In this document: piece by piece, positions 43,361-55,480 of the stretch
Layout of the letters: every line of letters starts with the position of its first letter
How positions within the stretch are numbered: the stretch's first letter is position 1
Source of the DNA: Pyropia yezoensis
Taxonomy: Eukaryota > Rhodophyta > Bangiophyceae > Bangiales > Bangiaceae
Direction of reading: 5' to 3'
DNA: 64,000 nt
Assembly (NCBI GenBank): GCA_009829735.1
Contig: CM020619.1
Location: forward strand, 19,659,816-19,723,815
Notes under the pieces: generated by a model
Told to the model about the DNA's origin: nothing
Databases searched by the model: none
The model's input: the letters and a program-made list of their open reading frames with translations, nothing else
Made by a program: the position numbers and the translations under genes

Positions 43361-44869
43361 ACCACTGTACAAGCGTCGCTGGCACCTTGTCAAACGGCTC
43401 AATTTCCTACGGCCAACATTGGACAGCCAGATGGCAGCAGGCGGCCCCCTCCCGAGCGCCCGCGGCTGCCGCCCTCATCGCCCTCCCCCACCAGCCATCA
43501 AAACGCTGCCCACTCCACCGCCAGACCGTCTGGGGCCTGCACGGGTGTGGCAGCCCGACGCGACCGACCCCCTCGAACGGCCGCTGCAGCCGCCTCGTGG
43601 GGACCCCTCGCGCATTGCCCGTGCGCGCGCCGTCTCCCTGCCGCACCCACTCCCCAACTACGGCACCATGAGTTGCTTCCGTGGCGGCCAGCCGCCGCCG
43701 CCGCCGCCGCCGCGGACGGGCATTCGTGGGCGGCTCTTCCGACGACAGGCGGATCTGCCGGCCCGTTCATGGCTGCAGCGCCTGCGCAGCGGCGCGCCTG
43801 CAGCACAAGCTACCCGTTCGACGAGGCCACCCCGTGCCCGTGCCTCTCGAGCGGGACTGGCGGACGCGGCGGGCCCTGCATTTCCTGCCTGAATGGCTCC
43901 TCCTTTGTGGGCAATAGGTTTCGTCTCCAAGTGTTCATGCACCCCTGATGTTTTGGTTGAGAGCCTTTGGGCGGGAGAGCGTTGGTTGGGGGACCCCAAG
44001 GGGAATGGGAGTGTGCATGGAGGAGGTCGCTTCCGTCAGCGCGCCAGCTGCCTGACGTTTCTGTTTTTTTTTTTTGGATGGCTTTTTGTTCTGTATTTTT
44101 TTTCGATGCTGGGCTGCCCCAGCGGCGCACGTGCGAGCTGCCGTGGCCACCCAGAGTAGGTTCAGTACGTATGTATGTGTATCGACTGTTTTTTGGATGT
44201 CGTGCTGCCCCCGCGGCGCTTGCACGCCGGCGGCTCCCCGCGGTACGCCGCCCCGCTTTCCGTCCATACAGGCCCGGCCGCAGGGAGCGGAGAAGCTATT
44301 GGCGGCCTTGGACGGATGGCTCCCCCCGGCGACCTCCCCACCTTCCTCCCCGTGGGGTGTCCCCCTTGCCCTACCAAGCCGCCTCCCCTGCGCAGGAGAC
44401 GGAGCGCGGGCGGTGTCTCCCAGGGTTTGCTGGAGGGGTGCTGTTTTGTGTACCTTCCCGCAGATCCCGCCAGAAGTGGCGCTCCGCAGGCACCCTCGCC
44501 ACACCCCTCACCTTTTTGCCTGTCTTGAGGGGGGAGCTCGCCCCCGACGCATGCCGCATGTCTCCGTTCCCTGTCGGCGTCTGGTGACCGCCGTCGCCGT
44601 TGGTGCCGGTTTCTCCGCCCCGGTCATATGTAGACTCTCCCCGGCGGGTGGCCGCCAGGGCGCGAGTTGCCGCGACAGCTCTCTTTGGCGGGCCGGAGCG
44701 GGCGTCACCCCCTTCCCCGCTGGCTCGTGTGGCCACGCCCGGCAGGGGTGCGGAATGTGCAAGCGGCAGCGGGGTGGGGCGGCGTCGACAGCGGCAGAGG
44801 CGGACGGTGGCGGCGGCGGAGGAGGCGGGGGTGACGGCGGCACTGACGACGGCAGCGGCGGCGGCGGTG

Positions 44870-44900
<31 letters not shown>

Positions 44901-46523
44901 CGGCGTCGGCGGCGGCGGGGGTGGCAGCGGAAAAGTCGCGAGGCGTCTGGTGCGGACTACCAAGTTCTAGTCTACAATCCCCCCGGTGTATTGGCTGCAG
45001 AGAAAGAGGATCCGCACGATGGACTCATGGGTGACGGACAGCATTGTCGAGGCCGTGGCGACCAATCTGCCGGCCGCCGCCCGCGTAGTGACGCGACTGG
45101 GCGCAGGCGGTCACGACGAGGCGGGAAGAGGCGGTGTCGGTGACGGCGGCGGCGACACGAACGTTTACTGGCGGCGGCAGCGAATCTGGCAGCGACGCAG
45201 GCCACCGCCCCATGGCCAGCGGGTGCGGACGCGGCCCATTTGGGACCCTCGGGGCCATCAGGGGGCGCCCGCGCCTTGGTAGGCCCCGTGGCGACCGCGG
45301 CCCGCCTCCTCCTAAATAGTGGCGGTGGCGATGGTGTCTGCCATCGAGTTAACGCAGACCCTCCCCCCCCCGGGCAAGCGTTCGGAGGTCGGTCACGATG
45401 GCCGCCTCGGTGGCGTCAGAGGCGGTCTCGGCGGGGAAGCAGGCGCAACCGCCGGCGGGGCTGTGGGTGGTGGTTGCGGGGATGCCCGCGGCGGGGGCAG
45501 ACGGGCTTGTCGTGGCCAAGCAGATCGCTGTCGCTGTCGCAGCTTCTGGGCTGGGGGCTGGCTGTCTTGCAAGGGCAGATGATTGTCCGGTGGGCTTGGC
45601 TGTGCTCCCAGCAGGGGCGGACAGAGGCGGGGGTAGGCGGGGAGAGATGGAAAGAAGACGGGCTTTGAACGGAGAATGACAGTGGGAAGGGGTGGGGGAC
45701 ACCCGCGAGAGGGATGGGATGCCCGCGGTGGTCAGAGTGGCGGCGACGGTGGTGGCGGCAACCGACGCGGGCTCCGAGTCTCCTCCGTTGCACCCACACG
45801 CGACAAGTGCATCCTTCCGCCACCCCACCCGGCCAGACGGCGCGGAGTGATACTGGTGATGAGTAGCGAGGGTGTGGGGGGGGACCGCAGGCCGCCACCC
45901 CCACTCCCGACGGTGTCACGGTTGCGTCCCCCTCCCGCACGACGTCAGCCAAAGCGGCTGGCGGCAGCCGCGGCCGTTTGCCCGCCAGTCCACCAGCGAA
46001 CTATCCCGAACCGGCGGCGGCCGGACGCCGTGGCAGCCCCGCTGCCGCCACCGCTCCCCAACGTTGGGGGGCAGCTCCCATCGTCGTCACGCGGCCCAGG
46101 TGCCCGAGTCGCAGCCGATGGCGATGGGCGTGAGCGCCAGGACTACATGAAGGGGATCCACCAACTCATATCGGTTTTTGGCCGGCGTGCCCGCGCGCTA
46201 GAGCCGTGTTGCGCCGTCACGCCAACTGGCCTGGCGTGGACTAATCCCGCATTTGCAGGTTCCGCGCGTGCTGGTTCCGGGTGCGAGGGTCCCGCGCGTG
46301 CAGGTCCCGTGCAATCAGGTTCCGCAGCCTGCCCCGGTGGAAACTTCACCTCTTTTCCAGGTCAGCCCGCCCAAGTTGACCGTCAGCGCCAAGCGCGAGG
46401 CGTCGTTGAAAATAACCGCCCCACAACAACCTCAGCCTTCCCGCGACGGCCTCGAGCAGCACGTATGGTTGCATTTTTTTCTTATTTTGCCACCTTCGTA
46501 CAGCCAGAGGATGCCCCCCCCCC
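43361..46523. other. spacer with candidate ORFs of unknown nature
   Basis: T-rich patches at 44060-44110 separate GC-rich blocks; a GGC/GGT microsatellite lies at 44800-44930. Plus-strand ORFs (for example 44074-44970) and minus-strand ORFs (for example 45349-45828, Ala/Thr/Ser-rich) have no recognisable domain. At about 46255-46330 a 15-bp unit (CAGGTTCCGCGCGTG and variants) repeats about five times. No gene can be supported. Confidence 0.4.
46255..46330. repeat. 15-bp tandem repeat, about five copies
   Basis: Units CAGGTTCCGCGCGTG, CTGGTTCCGGGTGCG, AGGGTCCCGCGCGTG and CAGGTCCCGTGCAAT, then a partial one, each differ by a few bases. In translation it gives V-P-R/G-x repeats (QVPRVLVPGARVPRVQVP). 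It lies just downstream of the GOT1 gene 3' end. Confidence 0.7.
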
Positions 46524-47068
46524 TCACACTGGCAACTTGTTCGGTTGTGTGGCCGCCAGCTTGTCGACCACCACCCGCACGCCAGGCAGCAACATAAAGT
46601 TCCCCACAATGGGCATCCTCCGCATGAAAGCGATCGCGATCGGGAAAAAGTCACCAAACAGGTTGACAAAGCCGAACAACTCGACGCCCATCCCAATGAC
46701 AGGCCATCCCACCAGCACCAGCAGCATGCCGCCAAAAAAGAGGGCGCTGCCCTTGGCCTTTTTTCTTTGGAAGAAGAAGCGCGTGGAACGCTTGACGCCA
46801 ATGAGCAGCGTCACCCCGGCGAGGAACAGCAGGTCCCCCATGGCCAGGAGGCCCTTGTCAAACAACAAAAGAATGCCCAGGATCATAAAGGCTAGGCCAA
46901 AGGCCGTCAGGCCAATGCCAATTTCTGTTGAGGAAGGAGAGAGGGACAGGGACACATAAGGTGGGAAGGAGGGGACAGTCAGGGTCAGCCGACCAAAGAA
47001 GAAGAAAGAGCAACGGCACACCAGAATAAAGTACGACAAAAGGCAACAGTCAGCACCCAGCACTAACC
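46524..47068 (-). CDS. GOT1: GOT1-like vesicle transport protein, 5' exon unresolved (exon 46924-46524; upstream exon ends at 47068)
   Basis: A small four-helix membrane protein of the Golgi/ER that supports vesicle fusion and cargo export. The last exon encodes IGIGLTAFGLAFMILGILLL, FDKGLLAMGDLLFLAGV, a KRSTRFFFQRKKAKG loop, FFGGMLLVLVGWPVIGMGVE and FPIAIAFMRRMPIVGNFMLLPG. This matches GOT1 proteins along its whole length, including FDK-LLA, FFF, GWP-GM and RR-P--G. It starts at 46924 after the acceptor CAACAG. A 143-nt intron with donor CAG|GTTAGT at 47067 gives an in-frame junction of the form NS-E-IGIG. The initiating Met could not be placed with confidence: the family needs only about 10 residues here, but the open frame runs to 47275. 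The second exon is less GC-rich than its surroundings. Confidence 0.85.
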
Positions 47069-49925
47069 TGAGTTGCACAGAGAATAACCACTTGCGTCGT
47101 TGCGTGACCCGCAACGCCACCCAGCAGCACCACCCAACCAGCCTCCAATTGACCGGCCTCCATCCAAGCACTCACTCCGCCCTGCACACTTTCCTCGTCT
47201 CCCCCCAAAAAGTGCTCTCCGGAACTCCCACATCGCAACAAACGGCGCCCCAGCAGCACAAGGCCCCCAAGTCAAGGCACGGCACAGTCCAACGTACTCT
47301 TGAAGTCATTCATGGGGCCGACAGACGGCGCACAGGCGCCCAACCCCACTCAGTGAGCCCGGCCACGCGACCTTCGCCAGTGTCGCCAGCGTCCGCAGCG
47401 TAACCGCCGCCAGTCCGTTCGGCTACTCCCTGTCGGTCACCTCTTGACGGAGGAGTCGTACAGGCGGCACTCCTGAAGCAGCCGGCAGACGCAGCTGCTC
47501 GTCCAGATGTGGGCCCACTTCCGCGGCACCCTCGATAACAGGCAAGGAAAGTACGCGGGACAGCAGAGACGGGCCGACGTCGGTGCTGCCACCACTGAGT
47601 CCCAGTCGAATTGGACAATGACATCTTGTGAAGGAAATACATGTGCTTGTGTAACGTATTTGAATTGCTTAGTTTGCTGTTTACCTTGTCCATCGCTCAT
47701 AGGTCGCTGGACTTCTTCCTTCCTCGCCACAAATACGCCCCTTGAGGTCACTCCTGGAGAGTACGGCGTAAAGCGGTACGCGATGGTGCGGGAAGCGAGG
47801 CCCAGAGATGACCATGACAACGCACTTGACACCCCCGTCTGAATCCGATGGTTCCGGATGAGGAGCGTGAGCCGTCGACGGCCGGCGTGGGGCATCCGGT
47901 TGAGGTGTCCGAGTTTCCCACTGACACTGGAGAGCGAGAGCAACCACCCACGTGTAATGTCACGGTGTCCACTGTACAGTGCACCACCTGGCTGTGGAGT
48001 GTGAGGGTCTGTCCCTATGTAGAAGTAAAGCCCTTTCTGCACCAAACGTACTCCGCTCGCCAGTCTTGGCTGGAAAGAGCAGAGGTGCTCTTGGGCCACA
48101 AAGGATTGGGCGGGCTGGTCTGTGCAACCCGCATCCGAAGAGGAGCTCCGAGCGACCCGGCTTCGCTTCGAAGCACGAGGTGATACTACATCACCCAGCT
48201 TATCTTAAACTGGGGACCGTGCCGGGTCGCGTGGATGCGAAAGTGCATCTGTCGTGTCGGGTGCGGCGGCGCATATATTTCGGGGTTCGCAGGATGCGCG
48301 GCAGGCGCGAGCAGAGAAGACAGCGGTGTCTATGAATCACACTACAGAGCAACTGCCCCGTCGAAAGCCTCTCCAGACTAAAAACTGGCCACTACCTACA
48401 CCACAGCTGCCCTTCTATGAAGTTGGGCGTCTCGCGTTCGCCCTAGCAGAGTCCTTAAGAAGCGTTGGTGCACGGAATTGTGCCCCTCGCTGCCAGCACC
48501 TACACGATACTATCCTCATCACAGCGAAAGGGGGGCGCCCTACGCAGGGGTCCTGCGTACGGGGGGGGGCACCTTGAAACGGGCGTGTGTAGATCCACCA
48601 TTGTCGCCGCAGCCGTTTCCGCTCCACCGCCAACCCGTAAAACGGCCGCCGGCAAAGGGCGCGCCGGATTGGTCACACCCGCCCTCTCGAGATATTTCAC
48701 CTGGGGGGCACCCGTCTCGCTGGCCCACGCGGGCCCTTTCCAGATCATCCACCATGATGGCGCTGCAACACCTCGTCGCGATCTCGGCGGCACAAACCCA
48801 CCCACCCGACCGCGGGTCCCGCCGCCGCCCACGAGCCGTCCGTCCCACGCCCGTGGGGTGAGTGGGCAGGCCAAAGGGCGCTGCCGCAGGGGGGGGTGCT
48901 CGCTGGCCCTGTCAGGGGCTCACGCGCACTCAACGCCGCGCCGCCTGCCGCCTGGGCACGCGAAACTCTGGCTGGGCAAGTGAGGGGTGTGTGAGTGGAG
49001 GGGCGGAACGGGTGGCACCCACCCGCGCTTCTAGAAGGTCATCCCATCCGGCGTCGTGCGGGGGAACAGCCTCCTCCCCTCCCCGACGGTGATGGAGGCT
49101 GCCAGCAGCCCTTCGACACTCACACAGGTGCTCCACGCACGACGGAGTGGGTGCCTGTGGTTGCTCCCATCATGGGCATGATGCGTGCCAGCGTCCCTGT
49201 CCCCGCTCCTACCCCCTTCCTGCACCTGGTCATTCTAGCTGGCACGCGGAACGACCACGGTCTGGACGCAACAGACTTTTTGAGTGGAAGCACGCACGCG
49301 CCCGGGCCCACAAGGGGGAGCGACCGTCGCGGCATCTCCCAGCGAGCACTCACATTCTCTTGCCTGTAGCGCGCCGCCCTGGGGCACGAAGTCGAAGCGG
49401 AGGGTGGGCTTGGGAGCGGGGGGGGGAGGCGTTCCACTCTCTGGCGAGACCACGAGGCGCCCGCCCCCTCAGCCACCCCCCTGGCTAGTGCCAGAATTTT
49501 CACAGCCGCGATTCCCTGCCCCTGCTCGAAGCTCGAGGTGTTTCTCAGAGGTGCAAAGACGGCTGCGAGCTGCACGAGTGGGGGCTGCTGGGCGGAAAAG
49601 GGGGGGGGGCGGGGGGAGACTCCACGCGCGCTGACCAGAGCCCCTGTGCGCCAGGTCGTGGTGTGCCAGCGTGCGTGACCAGTGTCGCCGGGCCGAATAA
49701 AGGGGGGAACGGGGCGCAAGTCGAGGCACTACCCGTGTCGTAGACCTCACGCCGCACCATCACGCAGCGCAGCCGCTTGCCCGACCCTGCTTCCCTCCCC
49801 CCGCGCGCACCCTTTGGCGTCGCCCGCCCGCTGTCGTCCCCCCGCACCCAGCCGTTGTGGTCTATCGTGCCAGGCGCACCGACGGGACGAGCGGCGGTCG
49901 CCCCCTCCACCAGCCCCCGCCCACC
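47069..49925. other. spacer with a 220-aa minus-strand ORF of unknown identity
   Basis: AT-richer DNA at 47.5-48.4 kb contains an open minus-strand frame, 48099-47437 (220 aa, MAQEHLCSFQPRL ... RLYDSSVKR), with mixed composition and two or three moderately hydrophobic stretches; no domain was recognised and overlapping plus-strand ORFs look similar in quality. 48.5-49.9 kb is GC-rich with short ORFs only. The 150 bp before 49926 are C-rich, resembling other leaders. Confidence 0.4.
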
Positions 49926-50552
49926 ATGGCGATTCCTTCGATGGTGTCCAACGCGACCAAGACAGGCTATTACCTCGTACTGCTGGTGATGAGCTTGACC
50001 GTCATGGGCTACACCGCCGAGCGGTGCGTCATCCTCGACGACGACAATCCGGGCCTCGAGTGCAGCCGCCGCGCCCATGCGGTGCTGTCAATGGGCACCA
50101 TCTCCGCCGCCTTTTGTCTGTGCCTCGTCGTCCTCTTCTACGCCGGCCTCCACACAATCCTCAAGGGCGAGGTCTTCGTCGCAGTCATCCTCGTCGGCCT
50201 GTGGGCGGCCACCGCGTCGCTGGTGTCGTCGCCCCGCACCTTTATAACGGACGGGGTGAGCGCTCCCAACCCCAACGACACCTTTGACGGCTCCGCCGCG
50301 TTTTATACCGCCTGGATTGGCCTCGTCTTTGCGGTGCTCCTCGCCTACTGGGCGGCGGCGGACGTGGGGCTCAAGCCGCCGCTGCCGGCCGACGCACCCG
50401 ATGCCGCTGCGGGCGGCTCGACGGCGTCGTCTGAGCACGACGAGGCAGCCGAGCCGATCAAGCCCGCCAAGGATGAGGCCAAGGCCGCAGGCGCGCCCGC
50501 GCCGGCGGCCGTGGCGGGGGGCGACGTGGAGGCCGTGTCAGAGGCCGTATGA
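49926..50552 (+). CDS. four-transmembrane protein of unknown function
   Basis: 208 aa, single exon. The ATG at 49926 sits in CCACCATGG, a strong start context, and is preferred over the in-frame GTG/ATG at 49857. Four hydrophobic segments lie at about residues 14-34 (YYLVLLVMSLTVMGYTAE), 58-80 (ISAAFCLCLVVLFYAGLHTI), 85-104 (VFVAVILVGLWAATASLVSS) and 124-147 (AAFYTAWIGLVFAVLLAYWA), with two Cys (RCVI, LECSRR) in the first outer loop. The tail is Ala/Lys/Glu/Pro-rich and soluble. The topology resembles MARVEL/tetraspan vesicle proteins, but no diagnostic motif was seen, so the family is left open. Mixed codon and residue use and the clean membrane pattern support a real gene. Confidence 0.75.
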   Translation: MAIPSMVSNATKTGYYLVLLVMSLTVMGYTAERCVILDDDNPGLECSRRAHAVLSMGTISAAFCLCLVVLFYAGLHTILKGEVFVAVILVGLWAATASLVSSPRTFITDGVSAPNPNDTFDGSAAFYTAWIGLVFAVLLAYWAAADVGLKPPLPADAPDAAAGGSTASSEHDEAAEPIKPAKDEAKAAGAPAPAAVAGGDVEAVSEAV

Positions 50553-51281
50553 GGGGGGAGGGGTCGCGCGGTCGCCTCTATTCTTCTTTTTTTAGTTGGC
50601 GGCGGTCGCGTCGGGGCGGGGCGTGTTTCTGTTCCCTCTCAATGCGTGTGAGGAGGGGGAGAGGTGGGTGGGGAGGGCCGTGGGGGGGGGGGGGGGGGGG
50701 GAGAGGGACGCCTCCTAGCAAAGGCCGGCGGTGGGAGCGGTAGCTGCGGGCGGCGACGCCCGAGCGCGCCGCCGCGGGCGCGCGCTTTGTTCTTTGTCGA
50801 AAGTGAGCGCCCTGGGACTGTTTGTTCGCAGGTCGGTCCTACTCGGGTGGCTCCCGCCAGCAGGGAGCCCCTTCATGCCCTGAACGGTCTTGCTACATCG
50901 GCCCACTCCCCAGCAGGCGCCACCCTCTACTGGTCTTGACCCACCGGCATGCTCCACAGCAGGGGCCACCCTCTCCTCGTGTCGCGTGGCACCCAGTGGG
51001 GACTTTAATACACCTCCACACTTTGAGCAACAGAAGCGCGGCCTTACGAAGGGTCGCCAGCGGGTCGCCAACGGGGGCTCATAGCGTGCAAGCAGGGTGG
51101 CCATATATGAGACACACAGGTCACATGTAGGGGAGGTGCAGAGCAGACGAGCAGCCCGGGCAGGTCCGCCACCCTGCAGCCACACACAGACAGGGCATCA
51201 TCATCTCTTTCTCCCTCGCCTCCCCCGTACAGAGCCGCATCCCCTCCCCCCCTCCCGCCCCCCAACCAGCCCCCCTTGACT
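50553..51281. other. convergent spacer
   Basis: This lies between the four-TM gene and the SYF1 3' end. It has a T-rich motif just after the stop (50581-50594), a G run of about 20 (50682-50701) and AT-richer DNA at 51.0-51.2 kb. No gene is seen. Confidence 0.5.
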
Positions 51282-54200
51282 TCACGCGCGCTGCCGTTTT
51301 CGCCGGTGGAGGTCCCGGCCCCCCGGCACCACACCCGCATCTCCCGCGTCCTCCTCCTCCTCCTCCTCCTCGTCGTCGCCGTCGTCGCGCCCCCCCCGCG
51401 GGTTCCCAACGCCACTGCTACTGCCGCCGTCGCCGCCACCGGCGTCACCACCTGCGGCACCGTCGTCGGGCGGTGGCGGCGACGGCGGCGGGGGCGGCCG
51501 CTTGGCGCCCACCGCCGACGCCATGGCCGCCAGCGCGGGTGGCAGCGGCCGTGGCACGGGGAGCGGCTCGTCCTCCCCGTCGGGGGGAGGTGGTGGCGGC
51601 GGCGGCGGCGGCGCGACGGGTGACCCGTCGCCGCCGTCGCCGTCGCCAACGCCGTCGCCACCGTCGCCGCCACCACCGCCGTCCCCACCGCCGCCGCCAC
51701 CCGCCGCCGCGTCGCGCTCCGTGTCCGAGTCCAGCTCCAGCAGGATCTCCTCGGCGTTGCCCGCGTCCATGGCCAGCGGCGCGTCGGGCGGCGGCGCGTC
51801 GCCGCCCGTCATGCCGGCCGACACAAACGCGGGCGCCACACGGGCGGCGCCCTCCCCCCCCCTAGTCGCCGCCGCAGCCGCCGCCGCTGTCGCTGTGGCG
51901 TCTGCGGGCGGCGGCGGCGGCGGCGGCGGCGGCGGCACAACGGAGGCGTCGGCGCCCCCCCCCCCCCCCCCGCCCCCCCCCCCCGGCGGCCGCCAACGGC
52001 CACCACCAGCCCCCCCCCGTGGCGCAGCGCCGCGACGCGGCGGGCGCGGAGCATCTCTCGAAAGGTGCCCTCGTCGCCGTGGCCCAGCTCAAACGCGTGC
52101 CACGCGGCCCACACCCCCCCCCCGCCGGCGGCGGCGGCGCCGCCCGCACCAGCGGCCGCCGCCACCAACCCCCCCGCCCCCGACGGCGGCGGCGGCACCG
52201 CCGCGGCGGCCGACGCGTAGAGCGCGCGCGCGCGGGCCACCTCCCCCGCCCGCGCTTCCAGCGCCGCCCACCCCGCCGCGAGCGCCGCCGCCGCCGCCGG
52301 CGACGCACCGCGCAGCGCCTCGACGGCGGCACCCAGCAGCGGCCGCGTCGCGGCCACGCCATAGTGCGCCGCCGTCCGCGCCGCGGCGAGGCGGTAGAGG
52401 GCGGGCGCCGCGGGGGAGGCGGCGGCCGCCTCGGCCGCCGCCGCGCGGTTGTAGACGGCCACGGCCCCCCGCGGGGTTCCGTGGCGCTCCTCAAAGTCTG
52501 CGTAGAGGAGGTAGAGTGCGCGGGTGGCGGCCGCGGCGTCGGCCGCCGCCGCCGCGGCGGCCGACCCGGCGGGCGGGGGGCGGGGGGGTGGCGGCGGCGC
52601 GGCGGCGAGGGCCGACTCAAAAATGTCCCGCGCCCGCTCCCGGCGGGCACCCCCGTAGCGCCGCACGTACGAGGTGCCCAGGGTGATCCACACCGCCGCC
52701 GCGGCGGGCCACGGCAGCGCCGACGCGCCCGCGTCGAGCAGCCGGTACGCGTTCTCGTAGCGCCCCGCCGCCGACAGCGTCGCCGCGCCCGACAGCACCG
52801 TGCTCGCCGTCGCCGTGCCGCGCGCGATGGAGGTGGTGTGCAGCGCCGCGACCGCCCGGGGCGGCAGCACCGCCGCCGCCACGTCGGCGGCGAGGGCGGC
52901 CACCAGCGGGGACCGCCGCACAATCTTGACCACCGCGGGGCTGCCCAGCGGCAGGTCCCCACGGCCGTCACTGCCGCTGTCACTGTCACTGTTGCCGCTG
53001 TCGTCGCCGCCGCCACCACCACCGTCCGCCTCGTCGGTGGTGGCGCGCCGCAGCAGCGCCCGCGACGCGCCAAGCCGCCCCGCCCGGAGTTCCACCTCCA
53101 CTGCCGCGGCGTAGAGGGCGGCCACCTCCCTCGGCGTGCCGATATCCGCCGCCAGCGGCTGGCCCAGCGCCCGCGCATAGACGGCCCGCGCCGACGCGTA
53201 GTCCCCCGCGACGACGTAGAGGCCCGCAAACGCGCGCCACAGCGACGCCACCCGCCCGCGCACCGCTTCCCCCCCCCGCACCCGCCCGACGGCGCGGGTG
53301 TAGACCGCCACCGCCCCCGGGGTGTCGCCCACCTCTAGGCGGGCGGCAGCCGCCTCGGCCCACGCCGCCACGTCAGTGGAGTGGCCGCGGAGGGCCACCT
53401 CAGCAGCCGCCACCCGCCGCCGGGCGGCGAGCGCCTCGGCCACCGCCAGCCGCCGGTCGACCACCCCGTCGGGGGCGCCCGCGTCAACGGCCGCGACGGC
53501 GGCCGCCTCGACCAGCGCCGCGTAGCCGTCATAGACGACGGCAAAGTCCCGGGCGGTGGTCACCGCGGCGAGCGCCTCCTCGTACACGCCCACCGCCGCG
53601 GCGGGTGACACCCGCCGCGTCACCACCGCCGCGAGGGACACCCACAGGGAGCCGGCCGACGCGCCGGGGGGGGGCGCCGCCACCGCCCCGCGCAGCAGCG
53701 CGGCCGTCTCGACAATGCCCGCAACGGCGGCGGGGCGGTCGACGCCCAGCTCCACCAGCGCCCGCCACGCGTCGGCCCGCGACGCGGCCCGGGTGGCGGC
53801 CAGGGCGGCCGCGTCGGTACGCTCCTCCCGGGAGCCGCCCCCCGCCGTGGCGGGGGCGGCGGCGGGTGTGGTGGCGGCGGGGAGCCCCCTTTCCGGCGCC
53901 CCCCCCCCCCCGCTCTCCAAAGTGGCCACCCCCGCCGCGGCGGCCAGCACCCGCGCGTACCGGCGGGCGGCGGGGAGCCCCCCCCCCCCCACCGCCGCGT
54001 CACGGAGGTCATCCAGGAGCCCCGTGGCGGCGGTGCCCAGCAGCGCCGCCCGCCGCTGGGCCAGCCGGCGGCGCACCCCCCCCGGCGCGCCCGGCCGAGC
54101 CCACACCCCCGCCACCACCCCCCACAGCCGCGGGTGCTGTGGCAGCGGCAGCGCCACGAGCGCGTCGTCCACCAACCGCCGGGCGGGGGCCCAGCGGCCA

Positions 54201-54733
54201 CGCGCGGCGAGCAGCTCCAGCAGCTCCTCCCACAGCACGGGGCACGACGGCAGCGCCGCCACCGCCCGGCGGGCCACCCGCTCCGCCGCCGCGTGGGCGG
54301 GGTGGGCGGGGTGGCGGCCCGCCGCAGCGGCCGCGCGGCGCCGCGCGTAGGCATGCCACAGCTTGTACGAGTAGGGCACCGCCGCCAGGCCACGCTCGTA
54401 CACCCGCCACACGTCTGCGGTGGGGGGGCGCGGGGGGGCGGCGCCCGCCGCCGCCGCCCCCGCCGCCGTCGCCAGGTGGGCGGCGTAGGTGGCCCACGCG
54501 GCCGCCGACGTAGGCGACCGCCCGACCGCCGCCTCCAGCTCCAGCACCACATCCGCCGCGGCGGCGGCGGTGAGGGCCGCCCGCGTCGCCGCGTCAGCAC
54601 CGTCGTCCGCGCCGCCATCAGGGAGCGGGGGGGTAGAGGAGGAGAGGGGAGGGGCGGACGACGCCTTGGGCACCAGGGGGGGCACCCCGGACGGCGCCAT
54701 GCCCGCCACCCGAGGGGCCGGCGCCAGCGCCAT
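51282..54733 (-). CDS. SYF1: pre-mRNA-splicing factor SYF1/XAB2 (HAT repeats), acidic tail displaced by a C-run frame break
   Basis: A scaffold of the Prp19-associated complex in the spliceosome. The main frame (54733-51809, 974 aa from MALAPAPRV; also open from 54817) carries HAT repeats. WRVYERGLAAVPYSYKLWHAY and DALVALPLPQHPRLWGVV match the SYF1/XAB2 YERALKLLPCSYKLW and ALPITQHSRIW blocks; REMLRARRVAAL near the end matches the conserved REMLRIRRS. The frame then turns into Arg-rich text, while the next frame, from about 51954 to 51282, gives DAPLAMDAGNAEEILLELDS, an acidic run and KRQRA. This looks like the normal Glu/Asp-rich C-terminus. The switch coincides with the C17-G-C12 run at 51955-51984, suggesting a homopolymer length error or real polymorphism, not a second gene. 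Ala-rich expansions lengthen it compared with the human protein. Single exon otherwise. Confidence 0.88.
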
Positions 54734-55162
54734 GCGGGGGGGGGGGGGATGAGGGGGCGGGAAGGCGGTGGCGGCGGTGGCAGCCCCGCCGCCACACGCC
54801 CAAGGCTGAGGAAACACGGCGGCGGCCGCCCGAGCGATGCGGGTAGTAGGTGTGGACTTGAAAACCTAATTTGCTGCTGTTGAGGGGGGCTCACGACGGT
54901 GCCCTGGCTCGGCTTGGCGGAAGGGTGGGCCGAGTGGGTTCCTCGACTCCCTCCTCCCGCCGCCGCTGTGCCGCCGCAGCGGCGGCGGGGGACGCGGCCG
55001 TAGAGAGCGCAGGGGGCCAGCACCCTTGGGTGGCTGCGGCGGCCGCCGCGCCACCTCACTGCTTTTCTGGACCGCAGCAGCGGCCGCCAAGCCACTCGCT
55101 GCCCCTCCTGTGCGCCGGGCGGCGGCCACCGCGGTAGCACCCACAGCGTTACTCCCCTCCTT
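54734..55162. other. divergent spacer upstream of SYF1
   Basis: About 430 bp between the SYF1 start and the 3' end of the small membrane protein gene. It holds the probable SYF1 promoter and GC-rich DNA without recognisable motifs. Confidence 0.5.
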
Positions 55163-55480
55163 TTACTCTTCCCACCGCCCCTCCGTCTCCCGCTCCCCCT
55201 CCTCCTCCCCCTCCCACGACTCCTCTTCCTCCTCCCTCTCCTCCTCTTCTGCTTCCTGCACCAACAACCGCGCCAGCGCGCGCGCGCGCGCCTCCCTGTC
55301 CGCCTCCCCCTCCCCCCGCCGCCCCGGCGGCAGCGGCGGCGGCTGCCGCCCCAACACCCAATAGGCCATCAGCAGCACCGCCCGCACCAACCGGACGGCG
55401 CGGGCGTAGAGAGTATAGACAAATAGGACCACCCGGAGGGTGCCGGCGAGCAGCACCAGCCGGAGGTGGTCGGGCAGCAT
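55163..55480 (-). CDS. small membrane protein with an acidic tail, unknown family
   Basis: The ATG at 55480 gives 105 aa: MLPDHLRLVLLAGTLRVVLF, then VYTLYARAVRLVRAVLLMAYWVLG form one or two membrane helices with Arg between them. A Pro/Arg segment, an EADREARARALARLL amphipathic helix and a strongly acidic Glu-rich tail (about 30 residues) follow. The order hydrophobic hairpin, amphipathic helix, acidic tail is a plausible ER-membrane adaptor design, but I recognise no family. The frame is open upstream to 55831 as low-complexity Pro text, which is not included. The DNA is CTCCTC-rich, so chance openness cannot be excluded. Confidence 0.45.
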   Translation of the reverse strand: MLPDHLRLVLLAGTLRVVLFVYTLYARAVRLVRAVLLMAYWVLGRQPPPLPPGRRGEGEADREARARALARLLVQEAEEEEREEEEESWEGEEEGERETEGRWEE

